This document shows positions 1-8,534 of a DNA stretch of 12,067 nucleotides, in pieces. Both the position numbers and the translations under genes were made by a program. Origin of the DNA: Lachnospiraceae bacterium UBA935. GTDB taxonomy: Bacteria; Bacillota; Clostridia; Lachnospirales; Lachnospiraceae. Under the pieces are notes generated by a model, which saw only the letters and a program-made list of their open reading frames with translations, was not told where the DNA came from and ran no database searches. Each line of letters begins with the position of its first letter. The first letter of the stretch is position 1. Location of the stretch: NCBI GenBank assembly GCA_002293525.1, contig DBDJ01000015.1:1-12067 (forward strand). The letters run 5' to 3'.

Positions 1-333
1 CTGTCAAAGACAGGATTATAACACTTTTCCTGTAAAAAACAAATTAAATTGTATATATATAAGAATCCTCCCAGAAAAGAGTATAATGCCATGTTTATCA
101 AAAAAGTTGTATCTTCTTCTTGAATCACAAATAGTTTAAGTACAAATATCATCATTAACTTGCCTTTTTTGAGTTCCTATGATATTCTTATGGCAATTTA
201 GACCGTATAGAGACAACTGAAAAGTTAACTGTCAAAAGATGAGTATAGTGACTGTGATGTATAATTCTGATCTTTCTGAAATATATATTGAGCATCAAGG
301 ACATCCGTTTTAACTCTGGGAAGGAGTATAAAA
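1..333. other. AT-rich intergenic leader upstream of the CDF transporter gene
   Basis: I see no gene here; all frames are closed by frequent stops. The stretch is clearly more AT-rich than the coding DNA that follows. A TATAAT hexamer at 260-265, preceded by TG, could be the -10 of the transporter promoter, but no good -35 sits 16-18 bp upstream, so I do not call a promoter. A short dyad (ACAGGA at 10-15, TCCTGT at 28-33) has no T-run after it on the + strand and is not a convincing terminator. I recognise no manganese-sensing (yybP-ykoY) riboswitch. Confidence 0.6.
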
Positions 334-1311
334 ATGGTCTGGATTAACAAAAATAACAATAAAGTCATTCGTAATGCTGCAGCAATCGCCTTGGCCGGCA
401 ATATTTTTCTGGCTGTCCTTAAGATACTTGCCGGCACCTTATCAAACAGCTTTTCCTTGGTCAGCGACGGTATCGACTCATCAGCCGATGCCCTGATCAG
501 CATAATCACCCTTATCGTTGTACGGTTCATGTCCAAGCCGGCCGATGCAGGGCATCCTTGGGGACATGGCCGGGCTGAGACGGTTACGACTGCTTTTTTT
601 TCATTCCTGCTCTTCTTTATGGGCGGCCAGCTGGTAATCAGCTCACTGACTTCATTACTCTCCGAAAGCCAGACCCCGGCCCCTTCCTTCCTAGCTGTCG
701 TCATTACCGTCATTTCCATCATAGGCAAGGTACTCCTTGCCTTATGCCAGTTCAGTCTCGGTAAACGCGCTGATTCCGGCATGATAATAGCCAATGCCAA
801 AAATATGGCCGGCGACGTCCTCGTCTCCGGCGGGGTCTTGGCAGGCCTGATCATCTCCGCTCTCACCGGCTCCGGCTATGCCGACCTCATCATTGCCGGG
901 CTGATCGGGCTCTGGATCATTAAGACGGCGGTCGGGATTTTCCTTGAGGCCAATCTGGAACTGATGGACGGCAACAGCAGCACGGAACCCTATCAGGTCA
1001 TCCTTGATGCCGTCAGCTCCGTAGAAGGAGCCGGCAATCCGCACCGTGCCCGAATGCGGCGTGTCGCCGGTTTCTGGGACATCGACCTGGATATCGACGT
1101 GAACCCGGAAATCACTGTCTATGAAGCCCATGAAATCGCCTCACAGGTCGAGGAAGCAATCAAACAGCGGCTGGAAAATGTCTTTGATATCATGATCCAT
1201 GTCGAGCCGCAGGGAGACGATAATGACGAGACCTTCGGCTTGTCGGAAGCAATGATGCGGAGCAGACTTGAAAATGGAAAGAAAATAGGGTCTGAACGGT
1301 CTGAACAGTAA
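334..1311 (+). CDS. Cation diffusion facilitator (CDF) family metal exporter, probably manganese type
   Basis: A 325-residue inner-membrane metal/proton antiporter of the CDF family, which exports divalent cations from the cytoplasm. The sequence shows about six hydrophobic segments (roughly residues 14-34, 42-63, 83-105, 118-138, 160-180, 183-203) and then a soluble C-terminal domain (about 215-292) typical of CDF dimers. The family loop motif HPWGHGRAE is at 74-82. The intramembrane metal site reads D48-x3-D52 in TM2 and N157-x3-D161 in TM5. Zinc CDFs usually have His at the first TM5 position, whereas DxxxD with NxxxD is associated with manganese CDFs such as pneumococcal MntE. Mn(II) export is therefore inferred from these residues, not shown. 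The ATG at 334 follows AAGGAG (321-326) at 7 nt. It is transcribed separately from carB, which has its own promoter downstream. Family assignment is firm; metal choice is moderate. Confidence 0.93.
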   Translation: MVWINKNNNKVIRNAAAIALAGNIFLAVLKILAGTLSNSFSLVSDGIDSSADALISIITLIVVRFMSKPADAGHPWGHGRAETVTTAFFSFLLFFMGGQLVISSLTSLLSESQTPAPSFLAVVITVISIIGKVLLALCQFSLGKRADSGMIIANAKNMAGDVLVSGGVLAGLIISALTGSGYADLIIAGLIGLWIIKTAVGIFLEANLELMDGNSSTEPYQVILDAVSSVEGAGNPHRARMRRVAGFWDIDLDIDVNPEITVYEAHEIASQVEEAIKQRLENVFDIMIHVEPQGDDNDETFGLSEAMMRSRLENGKKIGSERSEQ

Positions 1312-1352
1312 CAGAAAAAGATTACAAGATGTAAAAAACAAACAATAATTAG

Positions 1353-1381
1353 TTGGCAGACCTACCTGCCTATGATATACT
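1353..1381 (+). promoter_or_regulatory. Predicted sigma-A promoter of carB
   Basis: TTGGCA at 1353-1358 and TATACT at 1376-1381 are separated by exactly 17 bp, and each differs from consensus at one position. The expected start of transcription is near 1388, giving a leader of about 30 nt before the carB ATG. That is too short for a PyrR-type attenuator or a large riboswitch. It shows carB is probably transcribed independently of the upstream transporter. Confidence 0.75.
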
Positions 1382-1417
1382 TGCAATGGTAATATTTTAA
1401 TACATAGGAGGAGCTAT

Positions 1418-4400
1418 ATGCCGCAAAGAACAGACATCCATAAGATACTTATTATCGGCTCCGGGCCGATCATCATCGGTCAGGCCTGTGAATTTGACTA
1501 CTCCGGCACCCAAGCCTGCAAAGCGCTGCGGGCGCTGGGTTACGAGATCGTGCTGGTCAACTCCAATCCGGCCACGATCATGACCGATCCTGAGACTGCC
1601 GATGTCACTTATATAGAGCCGCTCAACAAGGAGCGCCTGGAACAGATCATCGCCAAAGAAAGGCCGGATGCCCTGCTGCCCAATCTGGGCGGCCAGTCGG
1701 GCCTCAATCTTTGTTCCGAGCTGGCCAAGGCCGGCATCCTGGAAAAATACCAGATCAAAGTCATCGGTGTGCAGGTGGATGCCATCGAGCGCGGCGAAGA
1801 CCGGATCGAATTTAAGAAAGCGATGGACGAGCTGGGGATTGAAATGGCCCGCAGCGAGGTCGCTTACAGCGTCGAAGAAGCCTTGGCGATTGCCGACCGG
1901 CTGGATTATCCGGTGGTGCTCCGGCCGGCCTATACGATGGGCGGCGCCGGCGGCGGCCTGGTCTATAACCGCGAGGAACTGATGACGGTCTGTTCCAGAG
2001 GCCTGCAGGCCAGCCTGGTCGGCCAGGTCCTGGTAGAAGAATCGATCCTCGGCTGGGAAGAACTGGAGCTGGAGATCATCCGGGACTCGGAAAACAATAT
2101 GATTACGGTCTGTTTTATCGAAAATATCGATCCGCTCGGTATCCATACCGGCGATTCTTTTTGTTCCGCCCCGATGCTGACGATATCCGACGCATGTCAG
2201 CAGCGGCTTCAGGAACAGGCTTATAGGATCGTGGAATCTGTCGAAGTGATCGGGGGCTGTAATGTGCAGTTTGCCCATGACCCGGTCAGTGACCGGATCA
2301 TCGTCATCGAGATCAATCCCCGGACTTCCCGCTCTTCCGCCCTGGCTTCCAAGGCCACCGGCTTCCCGATTGCTCTGATCAGCGCCATGCTGGCCTGCGG
2401 GCTGACGCTTAAGGATATCCCTTGCGGGAAACACGGCACGCTTGACCGTTATGTCCCCGGCGGGGATTATGTGGTGATCAAATTTGCCCGCTGGGCATTT
2501 GAAAAGTTCAAAGGCGTGGAGGACAAGCTGGGGACGCAGATGCGGGCCGTCGGCGAAGTCATGAGCATCGGCAAGACTTATAAAGAAGCGTTGCAGAAGG
2601 CCATCCGCAGCCTGGAAACAGGCCGTTACGGGCTGGGGAACGCCAGCGATTTTGCCCGCAGAAGCAAAGAACAGCTGCTTAAGATGCTGGGCATCCCTTC
2701 CAGCGAACGGCATTTCCTCATGTATGAAGCCTTGAAAAAGGGGGCTTCTGTCGCGGAAATCCATGAGCTTACGAAGGTTAAGACTTATTTTATCGAACAG
2801 ATGCGAGAGCTTGTCAGGGAAGAAGAAGCCCTGTCGGCCTGCCGCGGCCGGCTGCCGGAGGACGGGATGCTGCGTAGCGCTAAAAAGAACGGCTTCTCCG
2901 ATAAATATCTGAGCCAGCTTCTGGAGCTTCCGGAAGAAACCGTCCGAGAACGGCGGCTTGCCATCGGGGTCGAGGAAGCCTGGGAGGGCATCCATGTCAG
3001 CGGGACACCGGACAGTGCCTATTATTTCTCCACCTACAATGCCCCTGACAGCAACCCGGTCCGCACCGATAAGCCGAAGATCATGATTCTCGGCGGCGGA
3101 CCCAACCGGATCGGCCAGGGCATCGAATTTGACTATTGCTGTGTCCACGCTTCCCTGGCACTGAAAAAACTGGGCTTTGAAACGATAATTGTCAACTGCA
3201 ATCCGGAGACGGTGTCGACGGATTATGATACTTCAGATAAACTGTATTTTGAACCGCTGACCTTGGAAGATGTCCTGAGTATCTATAAAAAAGAACAGCC
3301 GCTTGGCGTGATCGCCCAATTCGGCGGCCAGACCCCGCTCAATCTGGCTTCCGACCTGGAACAAAACGGCGTGACGGTCTTAGGGACGTCGCCTTCCGTG
3401 ATTGACCTTGCGGAAGACCGCGACCTGTTCCGGGCAATGATGGACAAGCTGGAAATCCCCATGCCGGAATCAGGCATGGCGACCACGGTGACGGAGGCTC
3501 TGGAGATTGCCCACCGGATCGGTTATCCGGTGATGGTCCGCCCTTCCTACGTCCTTGGCGGCCGCGGCATGGAAGTGGTCTATGATGACGACAGCATGGA
3601 GAGTTATATGAAAGCGGCGGTCGGCGTCACCCCGGACCGGCCGATCCTGATCGACCGCTTCCTGAACCATGCCATGGAATGCGAAGCCGACGCCATCAGC
3701 GACGGCACGCTGGCGTTTGTTCCCGCGGTCATGGAACATATCGAGCTGGCCGGCGTTCACTCAGGAGATTCGGCCTGTATCATACCGTCGCAGCATATTT
3801 CCGCCGAAAACGTCCGGACGATCAAGGAGTATACGCGCCGGATCGCCGAGGAAATGCATGTCAAAGGGCTGATGAACATGCAGTATGCCATTGAAAACGA
3901 CAAGGTTTATGTCCTGGAAGCCAATCCGCGGGCCTCACGGACAGTGCCGCTGGTATCCAAGGTATGTAATATCCGGATGGTGCCGTTAGCGATTGATATC
4001 ATAACGGCGGAAATTACCGGACGGCCTTCGCCGGTTCCCGGCTTGCATGAGCAGCAGATTCCTTTTTACGGAGTGAAGGAATCGGTCTTTCCTTTTAATA
4101 TGTTCCAGGAAGTGGATCCGATCCTGGGGCCGGAGATGCGTTCAACCGGAGAAGTGCTGGGACTGTCGGAATCTGCCGGCGAAGCCTTTTTCAAGGCTCA
4201 GGAAGCCACGCAGTCAACGCTGCCGCTGCGCGGGACGGTACTGATATCGGTCAATCACCGGGATAAGGACGAAATCGCCTCTATCGCCGGAAAATTTGCC
4301 AAGGCCGGCTTTGACATCGTTGCCACGCAGAATACCTATCTGACGATACAGGAAGCCGGGATCGAAGCCCGGAAAGTAAACAAACTGTATGAACCCCGCC

Positions 4401-4636
4401 CGAATATCCCCGACCTGATCGCGAACGGGGAGATTGACCTGATCATTAATTCACCGGCCGGCAAAGAAAGCGTCCATGACGACAGTTATCTGCGCAAGGC
4501 GGCGATCAAGGCTAAGATACCCTATATGACGACGGTCGCGGCAGCCAATGCGGCAGCAGAAGGGATCTTATATGTGAAAGAGCATGGATATGGGGAGGTG
4601 CATTCGCTGCAGCGGCTACATGCACAGATCAGATAA
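1418..4636 (+). CDS. carB: Carbamoyl phosphate synthase, large subunit
   Basis: A 1072-residue protein, the normal length for CarB. With CarA-supplied ammonia from glutamine it makes carbamoyl phosphate from bicarbonate and 2 ATP, feeding pyrimidine and arginine synthesis. The duplicated architecture is visible. The N-terminal half carries GSGPIIIGQ near residue 13, ATP-binding R129 and R169, the glycine loop RPAYTMGGAGGG at 169-180, GIHTGDS at 241-247 and EINPR at 298-302. The second half restarts at about 552 with MILGGGPNRIGQG and has its own glycine loop and EANPR. From about 934 an MGS-like allosteric domain follows. The ATG at 1418 has AGGAGG (1406-1411) 6 nt upstream. The segment ENIDPLGIHTGDSFCSAP (235-252) departs from the usual E. 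coli-like wording and marks a divergent CarB clade. No carA lies in the window. The downstream lactonase gene starts 27 bp later and is probably in the same transcript. Confidence 0.97.
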   Translation: MPQRTDIHKILIIGSGPIIIGQACEFDYSGTQACKALRALGYEIVLVNSNPATIMTDPETADVTYIEPLNKERLEQIIAKERPDALLPNLGGQSGLNLCSELAKAGILEKYQIKVIGVQVDAIERGEDRIEFKKAMDELGIEMARSEVAYSVEEALAIADRLDYPVVLRPAYTMGGAGGGLVYNREELMTVCSRGLQASLVGQVLVEESILGWEELELEIIRDSENNMITVCFIENIDPLGIHTGDSFCSAPMLTISDACQQRLQEQAYRIVESVEVIGGCNVQFAHDPVSDRIIVIEINPRTSRSSALASKATGFPIALISAMLACGLTLKDIPCGKHGTLDRYVPGGDYVVIKFARWAFEKFKGVEDKLGTQMRAVGEVMSIGKTYKEALQKAIRSLETGRYGLGNASDFARRSKEQLLKMLGIPSSERHFLMYEALKKGASVAEIHELTKVKTYFIEQMRELVREEEALSACRGRLPEDGMLRSAKKNGFSDKYLSQLLELPEETVRERRLAIGVEEAWEGIHVSGTPDSAYYFSTYNAPDSNPVRTDKPKIMILGGGPNRIGQGIEFDYCCVHASLALKKLGFETIIVNCNPETVSTDYDTSDKLYFEPLTLEDVLSIYKKEQPLGVIAQFGGQTPLNLASDLEQNGVTVLGTSPSVIDLAEDRDLFRAMMDKLEIPMPESGMATTVTEALEIAHRIGYPVMVRPSYVLGGRGMEVVYDDDSMESYMKAAVGVTPDRPILIDRFLNHAMECEADAISDGTLAFVPAVMEHIELAGVHSGDSACIIPSQHISAENVRTIKEYTRRIAEEMHVKGLMNMQYAIENDKVYVLEANPRASRTVPLVSKVCNIRMVPLAIDIITAEITGRPSPVPGLHEQQIPFYGVKESVFPFNMFQEVDPILGPEMRSTGEVLGLSESAGEAFFKAQEATQSTLPLRGTVLISVNHRDKDEIASIAGKFAKAGFDIVATQNTYLTIQEAGIEARKVNKLYEPRPNIPDLIANGEIDLIINSPAGKESVHDDSYLRKAAIKAKIPYMTTVAAANAAAEGILYVKEHGYGEVHSLQRLHAQIR

Positions 4637-4663
4637 TTGAAAGGCATAGAAAGCAGATCTTAT

Positions 4664-5719
4664 ATGAATAAATTTATCGGTTATATCGGCAACTTTGCTG
4701 ACGGAAGCCAGTCGGGCATCCATGTCATTGAAACGGACCCTGTTACCGGAGCCCCGGTTCTGCTACAAAAAGTGCCTGACTGTGAAGCACCGAACTATAT
4801 TGCTATCTCCATGGACCGCCGTTTTGCCTACGTGACAAGGCGGTCTTCTGTTGCCGCACTGCATCTGAACGGAGAAGTGGCCGCCTATGCGGTGCAGGCA
4901 GACGGTACCTTAGCGTTTATCAATGCTGTTGCCACCGGCGGCAACGACGGGCTGTGTCATCTGTCGTGCAGTCTTGACGGCCGCTATGTTTATGCCGCCA
5001 ACTACGATGAAGGCAAGATCATCCTCCTGGCTGCCGCTGATGACGGCTCGCTGTCCGAACCGCTGCAGGTGATTCCCTGTACGGGAAGCGGGCCTCATGC
5101 CCGGCAGGAAAGCGCTCACCTCCATTTTACCGGCCCCTCTCCCGACGGGAAATATGTCTGCTGTGCCGATCTTACACGCGATGTGGTTGAGTTCTATGTC
5201 CATGCCGATAACGGGCTGTTAAGGCTGGAAACAACCATAAATACCCCCCGCGGCGAAGGAACACGGCATCTGGCGTTCGCTCCGGACGGGCGGCATCTGT
5301 ATGTTGTTACTGAATTGGGAAGTACTGTTTCTATCTATGGTTATCAGGACGGACTGTTTCAGTTTAAGGACTGTGTCCCGACATTGCCCGAAGACTATCG
5401 CGGTGAAAAAGCCGCCTCAGCTATCCGTTTCAGCCCTGACGGGCAACTCTTGCTTGTCGGCAACCGGTTTGCCGATAACCTTGCTGTCTTCCGGGTAAAT
5501 CCAGAGAACGGGGCACTGTCACTGGCCAGCCATGTTCCCTGTCTGTGGCCCCGCGACCTTAACTTTACCCCGGATGGGCGGTTTGTATATGTATGCGGCC
5601 AATTGGACGACGCTGTCCAGGTGTTTGCCGCAGATATGCATCATGCGGTACTTTCCCTGACCGACTGCTGCTATTCGGTGAAAGCCCCGAGCTGTATTGA
5701 ATTTCTTGGAAAATACTGA
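4664..5719 (+). CDS. Lactonase family beta-propeller protein (6-phosphogluconolactonase/YkgB-like)
   Basis: A 351-residue cytoplasmic protein, no signal peptide, of the seven-bladed beta-propeller lactonase family (Pgl/YkgB type). Repeated blade motifs are visible, each with a turn like PDGK/PDGR followed by YV (around residues 105-110, 159-165, 207-213, 258-264, 303-309). The family's active-site region is recognisable as RQESAHLH (147-154), followed by DLTRD (169-173), GEGTRH (197-202) and TELGSTV (216-222). Related enzymes hydrolyse 6-phosphogluconolactone in the oxidative pentose phosphate pathway, but many homologues have no tested substrate. I chose the ATG at 4664 because MNKFIGYIGNF matches the usual family start. 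An in-frame TTG at 4637, directly after the carB stop, has no ribosome site. The site for 4664 is weak (GAAAG at 4649-4653), which fits translation helped by coupling to carB. The substrate is unproven. Confidence 0.88.
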   Translation: MNKFIGYIGNFADGSQSGIHVIETDPVTGAPVLLQKVPDCEAPNYIAISMDRRFAYVTRRSSVAALHLNGEVAAYAVQADGTLAFINAVATGGNDGLCHLSCSLDGRYVYAANYDEGKIILLAAADDGSLSEPLQVIPCTGSGPHARQESAHLHFTGPSPDGKYVCCADLTRDVVEFYVHADNGLLRLETTINTPRGEGTRHLAFAPDGRHLYVVTELGSTVSIYGYQDGLFQFKDCVPTLPEDYRGEKAASAIRFSPDGQLLLVGNRFADNLAVFRVNPENGALSLASHVPCLWPRDLNFTPDGRFVYVCGQLDDAVQVFAADMHHAVLSLTDCCYSVKAPSCIEFLGKY

Positions 5720-5730
5720 TTGAATTTGGG

Positions 5731-5756
5731 GGAAACACTGATTGATCAGTGTTTCC
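5731..5756. terminator. Perfect 12-bp inverted repeat between convergent genes, likely bidirectional terminator
   Basis: GGAAACACTGAT (5731-5742) and ATCAGTGTTTCC (5745-5756) are perfect complements with 2 nt between them, so they fold as an 11-bp stem with a 4-nt loop. The repeat lies 12 bp after the lactonase stop and 24 bp from the CotH-family stop on the other strand, where a shared terminator is expected. Neither side has a strong T-run (TTAAATCT on the + strand), so intrinsic termination may be inefficient. Confidence 0.7.
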
Positions 5757-5779
5757 TTAAATCTACCAGTGACAGCCGT

Positions 5780-7840
5780 TCAATCCGCCGGTTCTCTCCA
5801 CTGGGCATAATAATCCATGTCCTGATATACCGGCCGGTATTCGTTATAATCAGTGCCCCCGAGCCGATCGGCGGTAAAATTCAGCAACAGGGAACCGGTG
5901 TGGCGGGGAACCGGGGCCGGGCCGGGCAATTCCCCATCCTTGATATGGATCCGTTTCCAGAGCAGGCCATCCACATAAAAGCTGACACGGTGATAGACCT
6001 CGCCATGTATCCATACCTCATCCAAGAATTCCATCCGCTGTTCAATGAAATACTTCAGATAGCGGACATTATCCTCATGATTATCATAATGGCGGTAGCG
6101 GTTATGCATGGAACGCCAGCGGATCTGGCATAGGTCAACCGACTTTCCGTAGGTCTTATCCCATTCCTCGATCTGTACATTCAGCATCTCTTCCAGTATC
6201 GGCCGGAACACCGCTTGATAACACTGCTTAACTGCCGCCTGGAAATCCTCTTTCAGATAGAGATCCCGGTACAGATCGGTAGCGGCGATATGGTCATACA
6301 GCATCGTGATTCCTGTCGGGTCACTGTTGAACTCATCCAGGTCACAGTTGCCGAAAGCCACGTCATAATCCCAAAGCGGCCCGGCAAACAGCTTCGTGCT
6401 CTGACTGTCAGCCGGTTTATAAAAAAAGCTGCTGGTGACGCCGCCGTCATAATTCTTTGTGATCTCTTCCACCAGGTATTTCCTGACAAAGGAATCCATG
6501 TCGATATAATCGGTGTAGTGTCTGCCGGTCTGCGGGTTGATGCCGTCGTCAGCGGCAGCGGCGTCCTGAAGCTCCTGCATCAGGCCGGCTATATATTCGA
6601 CTTGTTCTAAGCTAGCATAGCGGGGACTGGCGATCGAATAGCAGTCGCCCTGGTCGGTGCGGAAGCCGCAGAGGACTTCGCTCTCGAATCTTTCGGGCAC
6701 TTCCCTTTCGATCACATAGCCGCCGCTGATATCCTCCGGCTGATAGTCCGTTTCCATCCATTTCCGCTTCCCGTCCGCCGATGTCCTTGCCTGAGTGGTT
6801 TTCATCTTTTCTATTTCTTCTTCCCGGTAGAGGGAAAGGACTTCTGCTTCCATGTCCCGGATGTCAATCCGCTCGGAGCCTACCTTAATCTTTTCACAGA
6901 GTGTATAGATCCCTTGGTATTCCCCGTTGCAGTACAGCGATACTAACGTTCCCTGCGGCGTGTACGCCAGTCCGGCCTTTTCACCCATGGCAAAGACCAG
7001 CAGGTTCCTAAAGTGGGTGTCGTCATAGCCGTCAGCCAGCAGGTTCCAGCTCTTGTCCGCCCCGAAGCCGAACAAATCCGTGCTGCTCTCTAAAGTGAAT
7101 TCGTAAGATTTCTTATGAAGGCCCCAAGTGCTGTTGCCTCTGCCGCTCATCTGTTCCAGGTCACCCTGATAGACCATCTCGCCGGCGGCGGTGACGATCT
7201 GCGCCCGGCCTTTTTCCTCATTATCCTTATTCTCGTGAATAAAGTCCAAGTTGCCGGATTCTGTTTCCAAAAACAGTGTCGGGGTATGTTCCGTATAGCA
7301 GAAAAAAACGGAAAATTCCACCACCAATTCATCTTCTTTATTATATAACTGCATCGGATAGGCAATATCCCAGCTGATATCGCGCAGGACATCGCCGGCT
7401 TTCAAAGGCTTGCCGTCAATCGCCATATATCCGTTGGTGACCCATTCCAGAACGCTGATCTGGCAGTCTTCTTGCGCTGCCAAGGAAGGCAGAAAAAAAT
7501 AACCGAAGGCCTCTCCTTCTTCCCGCCATAAGTCAATCTCACAGGCCAGTTCACCCGCTTCCAGCTTCAGGGTTACATCGCGGCTGCTGACAATCTCCTC
7601 ATCCAGACCGGCAATCGTTGCCGCCGGCAGCTCGCTAATCGCTGAGCCCGCAGCAATGACTTCGCTGATATCTGCGGAAGCTGCCGTGGCATCTGTTGCT
7701 TCTTTCGGCTGATCAAGCGAGATTGTCCGTCTGGACAATTCCCGCCAGATATCCCTGACCGGATAAAAAAGAAATAAAGCTGTTATTCCTATTGTACCGG
7801 CCACGGCTAAAACCGATGCCAGCTTTTTTAGCTTTTTCAT
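5780..7840 (-). CDS. Membrane-anchored CotH-family protein kinase with InlB-like C-terminal repeat
   Basis: A 686-residue protein. An uncleaved signal anchor (about residues 8-27, basic MKKLKK before it) should place the rest outside the membrane. A linker and beta-rich region (about 85-200) precede the CotH domain (about 210-610). Its family signatures are RGNSTW (234-239), KKSYEF (243-248), KSWNLLADGYDD (263-274), SGGYVIERE (372-380), NYDGG (463-467, candidate catalytic Asp465) and LWDYDVAFGN (489-498, metal-binding Asp491/Asp493). CotH proteins are atypical protein kinases; Bacillus CotH phosphorylates spore-coat proteins. Residues 617-681 (VSFYVDG..., ending in YYAQW) resemble one InlB B-repeat (Flg_new type), a surface-protein module. 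The ATG at 7840 follows GGAGG at a normal distance. The DUF4956 gene ends 22 bp upstream, so the two form an operon. Activity and substrate are inferred. Confidence 0.9.
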   Translation of the reverse strand: MKKLKKLASVLAVAGTIGITALFLFYPVRDIWRELSRRTISLDQPKEATDATAASADISEVIAAGSAISELPAATIAGLDEEIVSSRDVTLKLEAGELACEIDLWREEGEAFGYFFLPSLAAQEDCQISVLEWVTNGYMAIDGKPLKAGDVLRDISWDIAYPMQLYNKEDELVVEFSVFFCYTEHTPTLFLETESGNLDFIHENKDNEEKGRAQIVTAAGEMVYQGDLEQMSGRGNSTWGLHKKSYEFTLESSTDLFGFGADKSWNLLADGYDDTHFRNLLVFAMGEKAGLAYTPQGTLVSLYCNGEYQGIYTLCEKIKVGSERIDIRDMEAEVLSLYREEEIEKMKTTQARTSADGKRKWMETDYQPEDISGGYVIEREVPERFESEVLCGFRTDQGDCYSIASPRYASLEQVEYIAGLMQELQDAAAADDGINPQTGRHYTDYIDMDSFVRKYLVEEITKNYDGGVTSSFFYKPADSQSTKLFAGPLWDYDVAFGNCDLDEFNSDPTGITMLYDHIAATDLYRDLYLKEDFQAAVKQCYQAVFRPILEEMLNVQIEEWDKTYGKSVDLCQIRWRSMHNRYRHYDNHEDNVRYLKYFIEQRMEFLDEVWIHGEVYHRVSFYVDGLLWKRIHIKDGELPGPAPVPRHTGSLLLNFTADRLGGTDYNEYRPVYQDMDYYAQWREPAD

Positions 7841-7862
7841 ATGGATTATCCTCCGGTTACTG

Positions 7863-8534
7863 TCATCCTATGTAATCGCCGTTATAACTGACCATCACCA
7901 CGTTTTCCACGCCGTCCAGCGAAGATATGCTGTTGATAAAACCGGAATCATTATGATCCGGACGCACTTCTAAAGTAATTTCGATATGGCCCGGTGAAAC
8001 CGTTTTGGATTTGAGCAGGTGCTTTTTGACCGCTTCTTTGACGGCAGCGACGGCAGCTGCTTCCGCTTCCTCATTGCGGCAGGTAATAATAATGATGTAG
8101 GGCGGGGTGACATTTTTGCGGTTGGCATAAATCCATAGGATCAGGCCGATGAAGGCGGAACTCAGAACTGCCAGCGGGACCAGTCCCGCACCCAGCACGA
8201 TGCCTGCCGCAATCGACCAGAATAAGTAGACGATGTCCATCGGCTCCTTGATGGCGGTCCGGAAACGGACGATCGACAGGGCGCCTACCATGCCCAGAGA
8301 CAGGACGATATTGGAAGTAACTGCCAGAATAACCATGGTGGTAATCATCGTCAGTCCCAGCAGCGAGATGCCGAAGTTAGCCGAATACATCACGCCGTTG
8401 AAAGTCTTCTTATATACATAGAAGATAAAGAGGCCAAGGGCAAAGGACAGTGCCATTGCCAGCAGGAAATCCATCGGCGCGAAGCTGACGGCGTTTTCTA
8501 AAAAGGATGATCTGAAAATATCATGGAATGTCAT
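7863..8534 (-). CDS. DUF4956 family integral membrane protein
   Basis: A 223-residue protein with an N-terminal membrane domain (hydrophobic segments near 21-41, 56-73, 100-118 and 119-136) and a soluble C-terminal domain (about 145-223) with an alternating beta/alpha pattern. The stretch MVGALSIVRFRTAIKEPMD (82-100) is the hallmark that led me to DUF4956. The family has no established biochemical function, but it is repeatedly encoded beside VTC-domain polyphosphate polymerases and CotH proteins in Bacillota, as here. I infer a membrane partner, perhaps a channel or scaffold, for the polyphosphate polymerase. The start at 8534 is supported by GGAGA in the leader, about 8 nt from the ATG. It is the first gene of a unit with the CotH-family gene. 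A weak minus-strand promoter could be TTGAGA (8606-8601) with TACATA (8582-8577), 18 bp apart. Confidence 0.87.
   Translation of the reverse strand: MTFHDIFRSSFLENAVSFAPMDFLLAMALSFALGLFIFYVYKKTFNGVMYSANFGISLLGLTMITTMVILAVTSNIVLSLGMVGALSIVRFRTAIKEPMDIVYLFWSIAAGIVLGAGLVPLAVLSSAFIGLILWIYANRKNVTPPYIIIITCRNEEAEAAAVAAVKEAVKKHLLKSKTVSPGHIEITLEVRPDHNDSGFINSISSLDGVENVVMVSYNGDYIG

Noticed and set aside
10..33. Dyad ACAGGA...TCCTGT as terminator of a gene left of the window
   Set aside because: Only 6-bp arms with a 12-nt loop, and the following run on the + strand is A rather than T.
267..277. TCTGATCTTTC shared between the leader at about 267 and the intergenic region near 8767
   Set aside because: An 11-bp match between two places in a 12-kb window is expected by chance many times over, and no surrounding similarity extends it.
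225..866. Minus-strand open frames opposite the CDF transporter (225-866 and 742-1131)
   Set aside because: They are antisense to a clear membrane transporter, lack family motifs and have no ribosome sites.
1397..3148. Very long open frame (583 codons) antisense to carB
   Set aside because: The translation has no recognisable domain and low-complexity His/Asp/Gln-rich composition, as expected from the reverse complement of a GC-biased conserved gene. carB on the other strand is unmistakable.
4637..4663. Earlier TTG start for the lactonase
   Set aside because: It has no ribosome binding site and adds nine residues absent from the usual family N-terminus; the ATG at 4664 gives MNKFIGYIGNF, the family-like start.
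5720..6133. Open frame on the + strand directly after the lactonase stop
   Set aside because: It runs through the terminator-like inverted repeat and then antisense to the CotH-family gene, and has no ribosome site; a shadow.
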